A DNA stretch of 64,000 nt from Tubulanus polymorphus. Taxonomy: Eukaryota; Nemertea; Palaeonemertea; Tubulaniformes; Tubulanidae. Where the stretch lies: assembly GCF_964204645.1 (NCBI RefSeq), contig NC_134027.1, positions 19,022,485-19,086,484 on the forward strand, in the 5' to 3' direction. The notes under the pieces are model-generated. The model was given only the letters and a program-made list of their open reading frames with translations, was not told the origin of the DNA and did not search any database. Of the stretch, positions 1 to 11,066 are shown piece after piece (position 1 is the first letter of the stretch; each line of letters begins with the position of its first letter). Position numbers and translations under genes: made by a program.

Positions 1-432
1 TTATGCGATCTATAAGTGCGTTTTTGAAATAAATTATAGTGTTGATGCGACCAGAGCCCTGTTCTAGATTGTAATGATTCTTGTACAAAATGAATTGTGC
101 GAGAAATAAAAGATAGTTCGCAAGTGTGCGTTTGAAAAAGTCTCTTTCTATTGTTTTGGTAATTCCTGTGTAGACGATGTCTCGAGTGATTCGTATAGGT
201 GTGCCTATTATGCGTTCAAAGATTGGTTGTATGCGTGAATATAATTGTTGTGCTTCTGTGCATGAGTATACTACATGGTCATTTGTTGCCGCGCGTCCGC
301 AAATTTTACAATTTGGATCAGTTATTATTTTCCAAAGTACTAATTTTGAAGCTGTTGTAAGAGTATTATGTAGTAATTTCCAATGAATATCACTAAACCG
401 TTTATCAATATGTTTATTATAAACTTCATTCC
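1..432 (-). pseudogene. LINE ORF2 C-terminal fragment with CCHC-type zinc knuckle
   Basis: The minus strand is open from 432 to the left edge of the window. It reads like the C-terminal part of a non-LTR retrotransposon polyprotein. It starts NEVYNKHIDKRFSDIHWKLL and continues through a zinc-knuckle-like C-x2-C-x7-H-x4-C stretch (CKICG, then NDHVVYSC). This arrangement is usual after the RT domain of I/R1/LOA/Tad-like LINEs. The N-terminal RT core is absent: the reading frame stops being LINE-like exactly where the 5S spacer begins at 433, so the copy looks 5'-truncated or cut by array recombination. The element's 3' end lies outside the window. I cannot assign a clade with certainty. Confidence 0.6.
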
Positions 433-1088
433 AACGCAGTTTTATCGCGATCCTGCCGAGGTCCGTCGGTGAATAAATAAATTTAAAGGTTTATTTACTA
501 TCGGCATCAGCCACTCCGAGAGAAAATACTCGGAGAATTTTCAATTCGCTCCACCGAAAGATGCCTCAGCAACGCGTGTCGCCTTTCCCTTATGCGAGAG
601 TCGGTCGCTCAATGATTGACGGTAAATGAGGGTGAGGAAACTATGAGAACAGCTACTTAGCAACTCAATCTATGACGTCACATTTCCACAAAATAGACAA
701 TCTGCTGAAAGAAAGTAATGATTTGTGAATATTTCCGACGACGAAATTTTGTTAGCACCTACATTCAGCTAAAAGCGCAAAAAAACCACCGAAAGATGCC
801 TCAGCAACGCGTGTCGCCTTTCCCTTATGCGAGAGTCGGTCGCTCAATGATTGACGGTAAATGAGGGTGGAAAACTATGAGAACAGCTACTTAGCAACTC
901 AATCTATGACGTCACATTTCCACAACATAGCCAATCTGCTGAAAGAAAGTAATGATTTGTGAATATTTCCGACGACGAAATTTGGATAGCTACTACATTC
1001 AGCTAATTTAAAGCGCAAACAAACAATGAAATAGCTCTTTGCGATGCGCTTTTAATTTTCCAAATAAGTCGAGGAAAATTCAAAAAAA

Positions 1089-1206
1089 GTCTACAGCACC
1101 CGGTATTCCCAGGCGGTCACCCATCCAAGTACTAACCGGGCCCGACGTTGCTTAACTTCGGTGATCGGACGAGAACCGGTGCTTTCAACGTGGTATGGCC
1201 GTAGAC
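1089..1206 (-). rRNA. 5S ribosomal RNA, copy 1
   Basis: A canonical metazoan 5S gene read on the minus strand, starting GTCTACGGCCATACCACG and ending GGGTGCTGTAGAC. The internal control region, including GTTAAGCAACGTCGGGC, is intact. On the coding strand a run of T follows the 3' end, as a Pol III terminator should. It matches the array's majority sequence. Confidence 0.93.
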
Positions 1207-1714
1207 AACAAAATGTAAAAATCTAACCATTTTGATAATACCTCCTCCATCGGATCGCCAAGATAGCGAGACAATGTATACTTTATTTCTTTGTTTTAAC
1301 GCAGTTTTATCGCGATCCTGCCGAGGTACGTCGGTGATTGAATAAATTAAAGGTTTATTTACTATCGGTCATCAGCCACTCCAACAGAAACTACTCGGAT
1401 AATTTTCAATTCGCTCCACCGAAAGATGCCTCAGCAACGCGTGTCGCCTTTCCCTTATGCGAGAGTCTGTCGCTCAATGATTGACGGTAAATGAGGTTGA
1501 GGAAACTATGAGAACAGCTACTTAGCAACTCAATCTATGACGTCACATTTCTACAAAATAGCCAATCTGCTGAAAGAAAGTAATGATTTGTGAATATTTC
1601 CAACGACGAAATTTTGATAGCTACTACATTCAGTTAAAAGCGCAAACAAATAATGAAATAGGTCTTTGCGATGCGCTTTAATTTTCGAAATAAATCGAGG
1701 AAAATTCGAAAAAA

Positions 1715-1833
1715 GTCTACAGCACCCGGTATTCCCAGGCGGTCAGTCATCCAAGTACTATCCGGGCCCGACGTTGCTTAACTTCGGTGATCGAACGAGA
1801 ACCGGTGCTTCCCAACGTGGTATGGCCGTACAC
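1715..1833 (-). rRNA. 5S rRNA-like variant, copy 2
   Basis: One of three copies (with 3834 and 9065) that share the same differences from the majority gene: GTGTAC instead of GTCTAC at the 5' end, TTGGGAAGC instead of TTGAAAGC, TCGTTCG instead of TCGTCCG, CGGATAG instead of CGGTTAG, and GGATGACTGACC instead of GGATGGGTGACC. It is one base longer. The 5' change breaks a pair in the terminal stem, and others fall in helices. It may be a pseudogene subtype kept alike by array homogenisation, or a divergent functional 5S. Confidence 0.7.
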
Positions 1834-2342
1834 AATTAAACGTAAAAATCTAACCGTTTTGATAATACCTCTTCCATCGGATCGCCAAGATAGCGAGACA
1901 ATGTATACTTTATTTCTTTGTTTTAACGCAGTTTTATCGCAATCCTGCCGAGGTACGTCGGTGATTGAATACATTAAAAGTTTATTTACTATCGGTCATC
2001 AGCCACTCCGACAGAAAATACTCGAAGAATTTTCAATTCGCTCCACCGAAAGATGCCTCAGCAACGCGTGTCGCCTTTCCCTTATGCGAGAGTCGGTCGC
2101 TCAATGATTGACGGTAAATGAGGGTGAGGAAACTATGAGAACAGCTACTTAGCAACTCAATATATGACGTCACATTTCCACAAAATAGGCAATCTGCTGA
2201 AAGAAAGTAATGATTTTTGAATATTTCCGACGACGAAATTTTGATAGCTACTACATTCAGTTAAAAGCTCAAACAAATAATGAAATAGCTCTTTGCGATG
2301 CGCTTTAATTTTCGAAATAAATCGAGAAGAATTCGAAAAAAA

Positions 2343-2460
2343 GTCTACAGCACCCGGTATTCCCAGGCGGTCACCCATCCAAGTACTAACCGGGCCCGAC
2401 GTTGCTTAACTTCGGTGATCGGACGAGAACCGGTGCTTTCAACGTGGTATGGCCGTAGAC
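2343..2460 (-). rRNA. 5S ribosomal RNA, copy 3
   Basis: It matches the array's majority 5S sequence across its length, with a T-run terminator on the coding strand. The spacer on its right (2461-3209) carries an extra duplicated segment of about 240 bp. Confidence 0.93.
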
Positions 2461-3209
2461 AACAAAACGTAAAAATCTAACCGTTTTGATAATACCTCCT
2501 CCATCGGATCGCCAAGATAGCGAGACAATGTATACTATATTTCTTTGTTTTAACGCAGTTTTATCGCGATCCTGCCGAGGTCCGTCGGTGAATAAATGAA
2601 TAAAAAAGTTTATTTACTATCGGTCATCAGCCACTCCGAGAGAAAATACTCGGAGAATTTTCAATTCGCTCCACCGAAAGATGCCTCAGCAACGCGTGTC
2701 GCCTTTCCCTTATGCGAGAGTCGGTCGCTCAATGATTGACGGTAAATGAGGGTGAGGAAACTATGAGAACAGCTACTTAGCAACTCAATCTATGACGTCA
2801 CATTTCCACAAAATAGACAATCTGCTGAAAGAAAGTAATGATTTGTGAATATTTCCGACGACGAAATTTTGTTAGCACCTACATTCAGCTAAAAGCGCAA
2901 AAAAACCACCGAAAGATGCCTCAGCAACGCGTGTCGCCTTTTCCTTATGCGAGAGTCGGTCGCTCAATGATTGACGGTAAATGAGGGTGAGGAAACTATG
3001 AGAACAGCTACTTAGCAACTCAATCTATGACGTCACATTTCCACAACATAGCCAATCTGCTGAAAGAAAGTAATGATTTGTGAATATTTCCGACGACGAA
3101 ATTTGGATAGCTACTACATTCAGCTAATTTAAAGCGCAAACAAACAATGAAATAGCTCTTTGCGATGTGCTTTTAATTTTCCAAATAAGTCGAGGAAAAT
3201 TCAAAAAAA

Positions 3210-3327
3210 GTCTACAGCACCCGGTATTCCCAGGCGGTCACCCATCCAAGTACTAACCGGGCCCGACGTTGCTTAACTTCGGTGATCGGACGAGAACCGG
3301 TGCTTTCAACGTGGTATGGCCGTAGAC
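3210..3327 (-). rRNA. 5S ribosomal RNA, copy 4
   Basis: A majority-type 5S gene. It occupies the same place in the higher-order period as copy 1, being preceded by the duplicated spacer segment and followed by a variant gene. Confidence 0.93.
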
Positions 3328-3833
3328 AACAAAACGTAAAAATCTAACCGTTTTGATAATACCTCCTCCATCGGATCGCCAAGATAGCGAGACAATGTAC
3401 TTTGAATCTTTGTTTTAACGCAGTTTTATCGCGATCCTGCCGAGGTACGTCGGTGATTGAATAAATTAAAGGTTTATTTACTATCGGTCATCAGCCACTC
3501 CGACAGAAACTACTCGGATAATTTTCAATTCGCTCCACCGAAAGATGCCTCAGCAACGCGTGTCGCCTTTCCCTTATGCGAGAGTCTGTCGTTCAATGAT
3601 TGACGGTAAATGATGTTGAGGAAACTATGAGAACAGCTACTTAGCAACTCAATCTATGACGTCACATTTCTACAAAATAGCCAATCTGCTGAAAGAAAGT
3701 AATGATTTGTGAATATTTCCAACGACGAAATTTTGATAGCTACTACATTCAGTTAAAAGCGCAAACAAATAATGAAATAGGTCTTTGCGATGCGCTTTAA
3801 TTTTCGAAATAAATCGAGGAAAATTCGAAAAAA

Positions 3834-3952
3834 GTCTACAGCACCCGGTATTCCCAGGCGGTCAGTCATCCAAGTACTATCCGGGCCCGACGTTGCTTAA
3901 CTTCGGTGATCTAACGAGAACCGGTGCTTCCCAACGTGGTATGGCCGTACAC
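3834..3952 (-). rRNA. 5S rRNA-like variant, copy 5
   Basis: The same diagnostic differences as copy 2 (GTGTAC start, TTGGGAAGC, CGGATAG, GGATGACTGACC), plus one private change in the TCG(T)(T/A)CG box. Its neighbouring spacer also matches that of copy 2, so the two units are related by duplication of a larger block. Confidence 0.7.
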
Positions 3953-4465
3953 AATTAAACGTAAAAATCTAACCGTTTTGATAATACCTCTTCCATCGGA
4001 TCGCCAAGATAGCGAGACAATGTATACTTTATTTCTTTGTTTTAACGCAGTTTTATCGCAATCCTGCCGAGGTACGTCGGTGATTGAATACATTAAAAGT
4101 TAATTTACTATCGGTCATCAGCCACTCCGACAGAAAATACTCGAAGAATTTTCAATTCGCTCCACCGAAAGATGCCTCAGCAACGCGTGTCGCCTTTCCC
4201 TTATGCGAGAGTCGGTCGCTCAATGATTGACGGTAAATGAGGGTGAGGAAACTATGAGAACAGCTACTTAGCAACTCAATCTATGACGTCACATTTCCAC
4301 AACATAGCCAATCTGCTGAAAGAAAGTAATGATTTGTGAATATTTCCGACGACGAAATTTGGATAGCTACTACATTCAGCTAATTTAAAGCGCAAACAAA
4401 CAATGAAATAGCTCTTTGCGATGTGCTTTTAATTTTCCAAATAAGTCGAGGAAAATTCAAAAAAA

Positions 4466-4583
4466 GTCTACAGCACCCGGTATTCCCAGGCGGTCACCCA
4501 TCCAAGTACTAACCGGGCCCGACGTTGCTTAACTTCGGTGATCGGACGAGAACCGGTGCTTTCAACGTGGTATGGCCGTAGAC
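4466..4583 (-). rRNA. 5S ribosomal RNA, copy 6
   Basis: A majority-type 5S gene with intact terminal stem sequences, internal control region and trailing T-run. Confidence 0.93.
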
Positions 4584-5091
4584 AACAAAATGTAAAAATC
4601 TAACCATTTTGATAATACCTCCTCCATCGGATCGCCAAGATAGCGAGACAATGTATACTTTATTTCTTTGTTTTAACGCAGTTTTATCGCGATCCTGCCG
4701 AGGTACGTCGGTGATTGAATAAATTAAAGGTTTATTTACTATCGGTCATCAGCCACTCCAACAGAAACTACTCGGATAATTTTCAATTCGCTCCACCGAA
4801 AGATGCCTCAGCAACGCGTGTCGCCTTTCCCTTATGCGAGAGTCTATCGCTCAATGATTGACGGTAAATGAGGTTGAGGAAACTATGAGAACAGCTACTT
4901 AGCAACTCAATCTATGACGTCACATTTCTACAAAATAGCCAATCTGCTGAAAGAAAGTAATGATTTGTGAATATTTCCGACGACGAAATTTTGATAGCTA
5001 CTACATTCAGCTAAAAGCGCAAACAAACAATGAAATAGCTCTTTGCGATGCGCTTTTGATTTTCCAAATAAGTCGAGGAAAATGTAAAAAA

Positions 5092-5209
5092 GTCTACAGC
5101 ACCCGGTATTCCCAGGCGGTCACCCATCCAAGTACTAACCGGGCCCGACGTTGCTTAACTTCGGTGATCGGACGAGAACCGGTGCTTTCAACGTGGTATG
5201 GCCGTAGAC
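5092..5209 (-). rRNA. 5S ribosomal RNA, copy 7
   Basis: A majority-type 5S gene; no differences from the consensus were seen. Confidence 0.93.
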
Positions 5210-5718
5210 AACAAAACGTAAAAATCTAACCGTTTTGATAATACCTCCTTCATCGGATCGCCAAGATAGCGAGACAATGTATACTTTATTTCTTTGTTTT
5301 AACGCTGTTTTATCGCGATCCTGCCGAGGTACGTCGGTGATTTAATAAATTAAAGGTTTATTTACTATCGGTCATCAGCCACTCCGACAGAAACTACTCG
5401 GATAATTTTCAATTCGCTCCACCGAAAGATGCCTCAGCAACGCGTGTCGCCTTTCCCTTATGCGAGAGTCTGTCGCTCAATGATTGACGGTAAATGAGGG
5501 CGAGGAAACTATGAGAACAGCTACTTCGCAACTCAATCTATGACGTCACATTTCCACAACATAGCCAATCTGCTGAAAGAAAGTAATGATTTGTGAATAT
5601 TTCCGACGACGAAATTTTGATAGCTACTACATTCAGTTAAAAGCTCAAACAAATAATGAAATAGCTCTTTGCGATGCGCTTTAATTTTCGAAATAAATCG
5701 AGAAGAATTCGAAAAAAA

Positions 5719-5836
5719 GTCTACAGCACCCGGTATTCCCAGGCGGTCACCCATCCAAGTACTAACCGGGCCCGACGTTGCTTAACTTCGGTGATCGGAC
5801 GAGAACCGGTGCTTTCAACGTGGTATGGCCGTAGAC
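5719..5836 (-). rRNA. 5S ribosomal RNA, copy 8
   Basis: A majority-type 5S gene with a T-run of at least six after its 3' end on the coding strand. Confidence 0.93.
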
Positions 5837-6345
5837 AACAAAACGTAAAAATCTAACCGTTTTGATAATACCTCCTCCATCGGATCGCCAAAATAGCGAG
5901 ACAATGTATACTTTATTTCTTTGTTTTAACGCAGTTTTATCCCGATCCTGCCGAGGTACGTCGGTGATTGAATAAATTAAAAGTTTATTTACTATCGGTC
6001 ATCAGCCACTCCGACAGAAAATACCGGGATAATTTTCAATTCGCTCCACCGAACGATGCCTTAGCAACGCGTGTCGCCTTTCCCTTATGCGAGAGTCGGT
6101 CGCTCAATGATTGACGGTAAATGAGGTTGAGGAAACTATGAGAACAGCTACTTAGCAACTCAATCTATGACGTCACATTTCCACAGAAAAGCCAATCTGC
6201 TGAAAGAAAGTAATGATTTGTGAATATTTCCGACGACGAAATTTTGATAGCTACTTCATTCAGCTAAAAGCGCAAACAAACAATGAAATAGCTCTTTGCG
6301 ATGCGCTTTTAATTTTCCAAATAAGTCGAGGAAAATGTGAAAAAA

Positions 6346-6463
6346 GTCTACAGCACCCGGTATTCCCAGGCGGTCACCCATCCAAGTACTAACCGGGCCC
6401 GACGTTGCTTAACTTCGGTAATCGGACGAGAACCGGTGATTTCAACGTGGTATGGCTGTAGAC
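6346..6463 (-). rRNA. 5S ribosomal RNA, copy 9, three substitutions
   Basis: A 5S gene with three changes from the majority. They lie in the 5' stem region (GGCTGTAG on the plus strand), beside the helix (GGTGATTTC) and in the internal region (GGTAATCGG). It may be weakened or non-functional. Confidence 0.85.
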
Positions 6464-6972
6464 AACAAAACGTAAAAATCTAACCGTTTTGATAATACCT
6501 CCTCCATCGGATCGCCAAAATAGCGAGACAATGTATACTTTATTTCTTTGTTTTAACGCAGTTTTATCCCGATCCTGCCGAGGTACGTCGGTGATTGAAA
6601 AAATTAAAAGTTTATTTACTATCGGTCATCAGCCACTCCGACAGAAAATACCGGGATAATTTTCAATTCGCTCCACCGAACGATGCCTCAGCAACGCGTG
6701 TCGCCTTTCCCTTATGCGAGAGTCGGTCGCTCAATGATTGACGGTAAATGAGGTTGAGGAAACTATGAGAACAGCTACTTAGCAACTCAATCTATGACGT
6801 CACATTTCCACAAAATAGCCAATCTGCTGAAAGAAAGTAATGATTTGTGAATATTTCCAACGACGAAATTTTGATAGCTACTACATTCAGTTAAAAGCGC
6901 AAACAAATAATGAAATAGCTCTTTGCGATGCGCTTTAATTTTCGAAATAAATCGAGGAAAATTCGAAAAAAA

Positions 6973-7090
6973 GTCTACAGCATCCGGTATTCCCAGGCGG
7001 TCACCCATCCAAGTACTGACCGGGCCCGACGTTGCTTAACTTCGGTGATCGGACGAGAACCGGTGCTTTCAACGTGGTATGGCCGTAGAC
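6973..7090 (-). rRNA. 5S ribosomal RNA, copy 10, two substitutions
   Basis: A 5S gene with two changes from the majority (CATCCGG and TACTGACC on the plus strand). Its right-hand spacer is interrupted by the 327-bp element at 7214. Confidence 0.88.
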
Positions 7091-7213
7091 AACAAAACGT
7101 AAAAATCTAACCGTTTTGATAATACCTCCTCCATCGGATCGCCAAGATAGCGAGACAATGTACTTTAAATCTTTGTTTTAACGCAGTTTTATCGCGATCC
7201 TGCCGAGGTACGT

Positions 7214-7540
7214 CATCTTCACCCGTCAAGGGATTCGAACCCACTACGCTAAAGCTGTTCCCCGAACCCCTTGACCTCACGAGTCGTTGGAGTCGTTACT
7301 AGCCGACCAGAATCCGGTCGTACCAATCACAGCGCTTGTAACTAACGACTTTAGGCCTCTATTGGTTTTCCCGTTAAATAGACCAATCAGCGAACGTTTT
7401 ACTGAACAAGGAATTATTTCGCAAATCGATACATGACGTCATGCGCGATAGCGCCAGTAATGAAATCACGCTTCGTGAGGCCAGGGGGCTGGTGGGAAGC
7501 GAGTTCGGGAGTGATACCTGACCCCTGGCAAGCGAAGATG
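7214..7540. mobile_element. 327-bp inverted-terminal element with two subterminal hairpins, inserted in 5S spacer
   Basis: The spacer is split by a 327-bp insert whose ends are CATCTTC and GAAGATG. It is flanked by a direct repeat, AGGTACGT (7206-7213 and 7541-7548); removing the insert restores a normal spacer. Each end holds its own hairpin: CCCGTCAAGGG with CCCTTGAC/GTCAAGGG near the left, and GCCAGGGG/CCCCTGGC near the right. A second copy lies inverted at 22546-22871. On the minus strand the left end reads TAGCGTAGTGGGTTCGAATC, an A-box-like motif directly abutting a perfect B-box. There is no coding capacity. It could be a MITE or an unusual tRNA-end-derived element. Confidence 0.8.
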
Positions 7541-7935
7541 AGGTACGTTGGTGATTGAATAAATTAAAAGTTTATTTACTATCGGTCATCAGCCACTCCG
7601 ACAGAAAATACCGGGATAAGTTTCAATTCGCTCCACCCAACGATGCCTCAGCAACGCGTGTCGCCTTTCCCTTATGCGAGAGTCGGTCGCTCAATGATTG
7701 ACGGTAATGAGGTTGAGGAAACTATGAGAACAGCTACTTAGCAACTCAATCTATGACGTCACATTTCCACAAAATAGCCAATCTGCTGTAAGAAAGTAAT
7801 GATTTGTGAATATTTCCGACGACGAAATTTGGATAGCTACTACATTCAGCTAATTTAAAGCGCAAACAAACAATGAAATAGCTCTTTGCGATGCGCTTTT
7901 AATTTTCCAAATAAGTCGAGGAAAATGTGAAAAAA

Positions 7936-8053
7936 GTCTACAGCACCCGGTATTCCCAGGCGGTCACCCATCTAAGTACTAACCGGGCCCGACGTTGCTT
8001 AACTTCGGTGATCGGACGAGAACCGGTGCTTTCAACGTGGTATGGCCGTAGAC
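7936..8053 (-). rRNA. 5S ribosomal RNA, copy 11
   Basis: A 5S gene with one change from the majority (CATCTAAGTAC on the plus strand). It lies between the two mobile insertions. Confidence 0.9.
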
Positions 8054-8218
8054 AACAAAACGTAAAAATCTAACCGTTTTGATAATACCTCCTCCATCGG
8101 AACGCCAAGATAGCGAGACAATGTACTTTAAATCTTTGTTTTAACGCAGTTTTATCGTGATCCAGCCGAGGTACGTCGGTGATTGAATAAATTAAAAGTT
8201 TATTTACTATCGGTCATC

Positions 8219-8718
8219 TACGGAAGCCCCTAGGTGACATACGAGAAAATTTTTCACAATTTCGACTTATTAAGTCGAATTTCGACATAACAAGTCGAAT
8301 TTCGTGTTAATTAAGTCGAATTTCGAGTTAATTAAGTCGAATTTCGAGTTTTATTTTCATGTCGAATTTCGACTTATTAAGTCGAAATTCGACTTGATTA
8401 ACACGAAATTCGACTTATTATGTCGAAATTCGACTTATTATGTCGAAATTCGACTTATTAAGTCGAATTCCGACATAACAAGTCGAATTTCGTGTTAATT
8501 AAGTCGAATTTCGAGTTTTATTTTCATGTCGAATTTCGACTTATTAAGTCGAAATTCGACTTAATTAACACGAAATTCGACTTATTAAGTCGAAATTCGA
8601 CTTAATAACACGAAATTCGACTTATTATGTCGAATTCCGACTTATTATGTCGAAATTCGACTTAATAAGTCGAAATTATGAAAAAAATTATCTCATATGT
8701 CACCTAGGGGCTTCCGTA
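8219..8718. mobile_element. 500-bp foldback element built from short TCGA-palindrome repeats
   Basis: The ends are inverted repeats beginning TACGGAAGCCCCTAGGTGAC (27 bp with one mismatch, and similarity continuing inward past 50 bp). The direct repeat GTCATC flanks the insert (8213-8218 and 8719-8724), and removing it restores a normal 5S spacer. The interior is an array of units such as TCGACTTATTAAGTCGA, each palindromic, interspersed with GTTAATTAAG and TTTATTTTCATG, so almost the whole element can fold on itself. Open frames of about 60 codons in it are only a consequence of the repeat. No known family was recognised. Confidence 0.85.
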
Positions 8719-9064
8719 GTCATCAGCCACTCCGACAGAAAATACCGGGATAATTTTCAATTCGCTCCACCCAACGATGCCTCAGCAACGCGTTTCGCCT
8801 TTCCCTTATGCGAGAGTCGGTCGCTCAATGATTGACGGTAATGAGGTTGAGGAAACTATGAGAAAAGCTACTTAGCAACTCAATCTATGACGTCACATTT
8901 CTACAAAATAGCCAATCTGCTGGAAGAAAGTAATGATTTGTGAATATTTCCAACGACGAAATTTTGATAGCTACTACATTCAGTTAAAAGCGCAAACAAA
9001 TAATGAAATAGGTCTTTGCGATGCGCTTTAATTTTCGAAATAAATCGAGGAAAATTCGAAAAAA

Positions 9065-9183
9065 GTCTACAGCACCCGGTATTCCCAGGCGGTCAGTCAT
9101 CCAAGTACTATCCGGGCCCGACGTTGCTTAACTTCGGTGATCGAACGAGAACCGGTGCTTCCCAACGTGGTATGGCCGTACAC
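9065..9183 (-). rRNA. 5S rRNA-like variant, copy 12
   Basis: The third copy of the variant subtype, sharing the differences listed for copy 2. It lies over 5 kb from copy 5, so the variant has been kept or spread across the array. Confidence 0.7.
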
Positions 9184-9696
9184 AATTAAACGTAAAAATC
9201 TAACCGTTTTGATAATACCTCTTCCATCGGATCGCCAAGATAGCGAGACAATGTATACTTTATTTCTTTGTTTTAATGCAGTTTTATCGCAATCCTGCCG
9301 TGGTACGTCGGTGATTGAATACATTAAAAGTTTATTTACTATCGGTCATCAGCCACTCCGACAGAAAATACTCGAAGAATTTTCAATTCGCTCCACCGAA
9401 AGATGCCTCAGCAACGCGTGTCGCCTTTCCCTTATGCGAGAGTCGGTCGCTCAATGATTGACGGTAAATGAGGGTGAGGAAACTATGAGAACAGCTACTT
9501 AGCAACTCAATATATGACGTCACATTTCCACAAAATAGGCAATCTGCTGAAAGAAAGTAATGATTTGTGAATATTTCCGACGACGAAATTTTGATAGCTA
9601 CTACATTCAGCTAATTTAAAGCGCAAACAAACAATGAAATAGCTCTTTGCGATGCGCTTTTAATTTTCCAAATAAGTCGAGGAAAATTCGAAAAAA

Positions 9697-9814
9697 GTCT
9701 ACAGCACCCGGTATTCCCAGGCGGTCACCCATCCAAGTACTAACCGGGCCCGACGTTGCTTAACGTCGGTGATCGGACGAGAACCGGTGCTTTCAACGTG
9801 GTATGGCCGTAGAC
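9697..9814 (-). rRNA. 5S ribosomal RNA, copy 13
   Basis: A 5S gene with one change from the majority (TAACGTCGG in place of TAACTTCGG on the plus strand), within the internal control region. Confidence 0.88.
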
Positions 9815-10323
9815 AACAAAACGTAAAAATCTAACCGTTTTGATAATACCTCCTCCATCGGATCGCCAAGATAGCGAGACAATGTATACTTTATTTCGTT
9901 GTTTTAACGCAGTTTTATCGCGATCCTGCCGAGGTACGTCGGTGATTGAATAAATTAAAGGTTTATTTACTATCGGTCATCAGCCACTCCGAGAGAAAAT
10001 ACTCGGAGAATTTTCAATTCGCTCCACCGAAAGATGCCTCAGCAACGCGTGTCGCCTTTCCCTTATGCGAGAGTCGGTCGCTCAATGATTGACGGTAAAT
10101 GAAGGTGAGGAAACTATGAGAACAGCTACTTAGCAACTCAATCTATGACGTCACATTTCCAAAAAATAGGCAATCTGCTGAAAGAAAGTAATGATTTGTG
10201 AATATTTCCGACGACGAAATTTTGATAGCTACTACATTCAGTTAAAAGCGCAAACAAATAATGAAATAGCTCTTTGCGATGCGCTTTAATTTTCGAAATA
10301 AATCGAGGAAAATTCGAAAAAAA

Positions 10324-10441
10324 GTCTACAGCACCCGGTATTCCCAAGCGATCACCCATCCAAGCACTAACCGGGCCCGACGTCGCTTAACTTCGGTGAT
10401 CGGACGAGAACCGGTGCTTTCAACGTGGTATGGCCGTAGAC
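10324..10441 (-). rRNA. 5S ribosomal RNA, copy 14, four substitutions
   Basis: A diverged copy with about four changes from the majority (AAGCGATC, AAGCACT and CGTCGC on the plus strand). Divergence rises toward this end of the array, as expected at an array edge where homogenisation is weaker. Confidence 0.85.
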
Positions 10442-10948
10442 AATTAAACGTAAAAATCTAACCGTTTTGATAATACCTCCTCCATCGGATCGCCAAGATA
10501 GCGAGACAATGTACTTTAAATCTTTGTTTTAACGCAGTTTTATTGCGATCCTGCCGAGGTCCGTCGGTGAATAAATAAATAAAAAGGTTTATTTACTATC
10601 GGTCATCAGCCACTCCGAGAGAAAATACTCGGAGTATTTTCAATTCGCTCCATTGAAAGATGCCTCAGGAACGCGTGTCGCCTTTCCCTTATGCGAGAGT
10701 CGGTCGCTCATTGATTGACGGTAAATGAGGTTGAGGAAACTATGAGAACAGCTACTTAGCAACTCAATCTATGACGTCACATTTCCACAAAATAGCCAAT
10801 ATGATGATAGATAGTATTGATTTGTGAATATTTCCGACGACGAAATTTTGATAGCTACTACATTCAGCTAAAAGCGCAAACAAATAATGAAATAGCTCTT
10901 TACGATGCGCTTTAATTTTCGAAATAAATCGAGGAAAATTCGAAAAAA

Positions 10949-11066
10949 GTCTACAGTACCCGGTATTCCCAGGCGGTCACCCATCCAAGTACTAACCAGG
11001 CCCGACGTTGCTTAACTTCGGTGATCGGACGAGAACCGGTGCTTTCAACGTGATATAGCCGTAGAC
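10949..11066 (-). rRNA. 5S ribosomal RNA, copy 15, edge copy with four substitutions
   Basis: The last copy, with about four changes (CAGTACCC, AACCAGGCC and TGATATAGCC on the plus strand). The spacer to its right carries a deletion (CTTACTACTACTTACTTA replaces most of the usual sequence) and runs directly into BEL/Pao sequence at 11255. Confidence 0.82.

Noticed and set aside
1747-2107. ORFs of 60-106 codons repeated across the 5S array
   Set aside because: They lie over 5S genes and spacers, recur only because the DNA repeats, and overlap on both strands; no protein family signal.
7214-7260. A real tRNA gene, because of a perfect B-box and an A-box-like string
   Set aside because: The boxes overlap, so no tRNA fold is possible, and the flanking duplications show it is part of a mobile element.
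8250-8700. CRISPR array
   Set aside because: Repeats are palindromic, adjoining and of uneven spacing with no unique spacers, within eukaryotic DNA.
8304-8835. ORFs with repeated RLIKS/FDLI motifs in the foldback element
   Set aside because: A direct result of the palindromic TCGAATT repeats; no start context or conservation to support coding.
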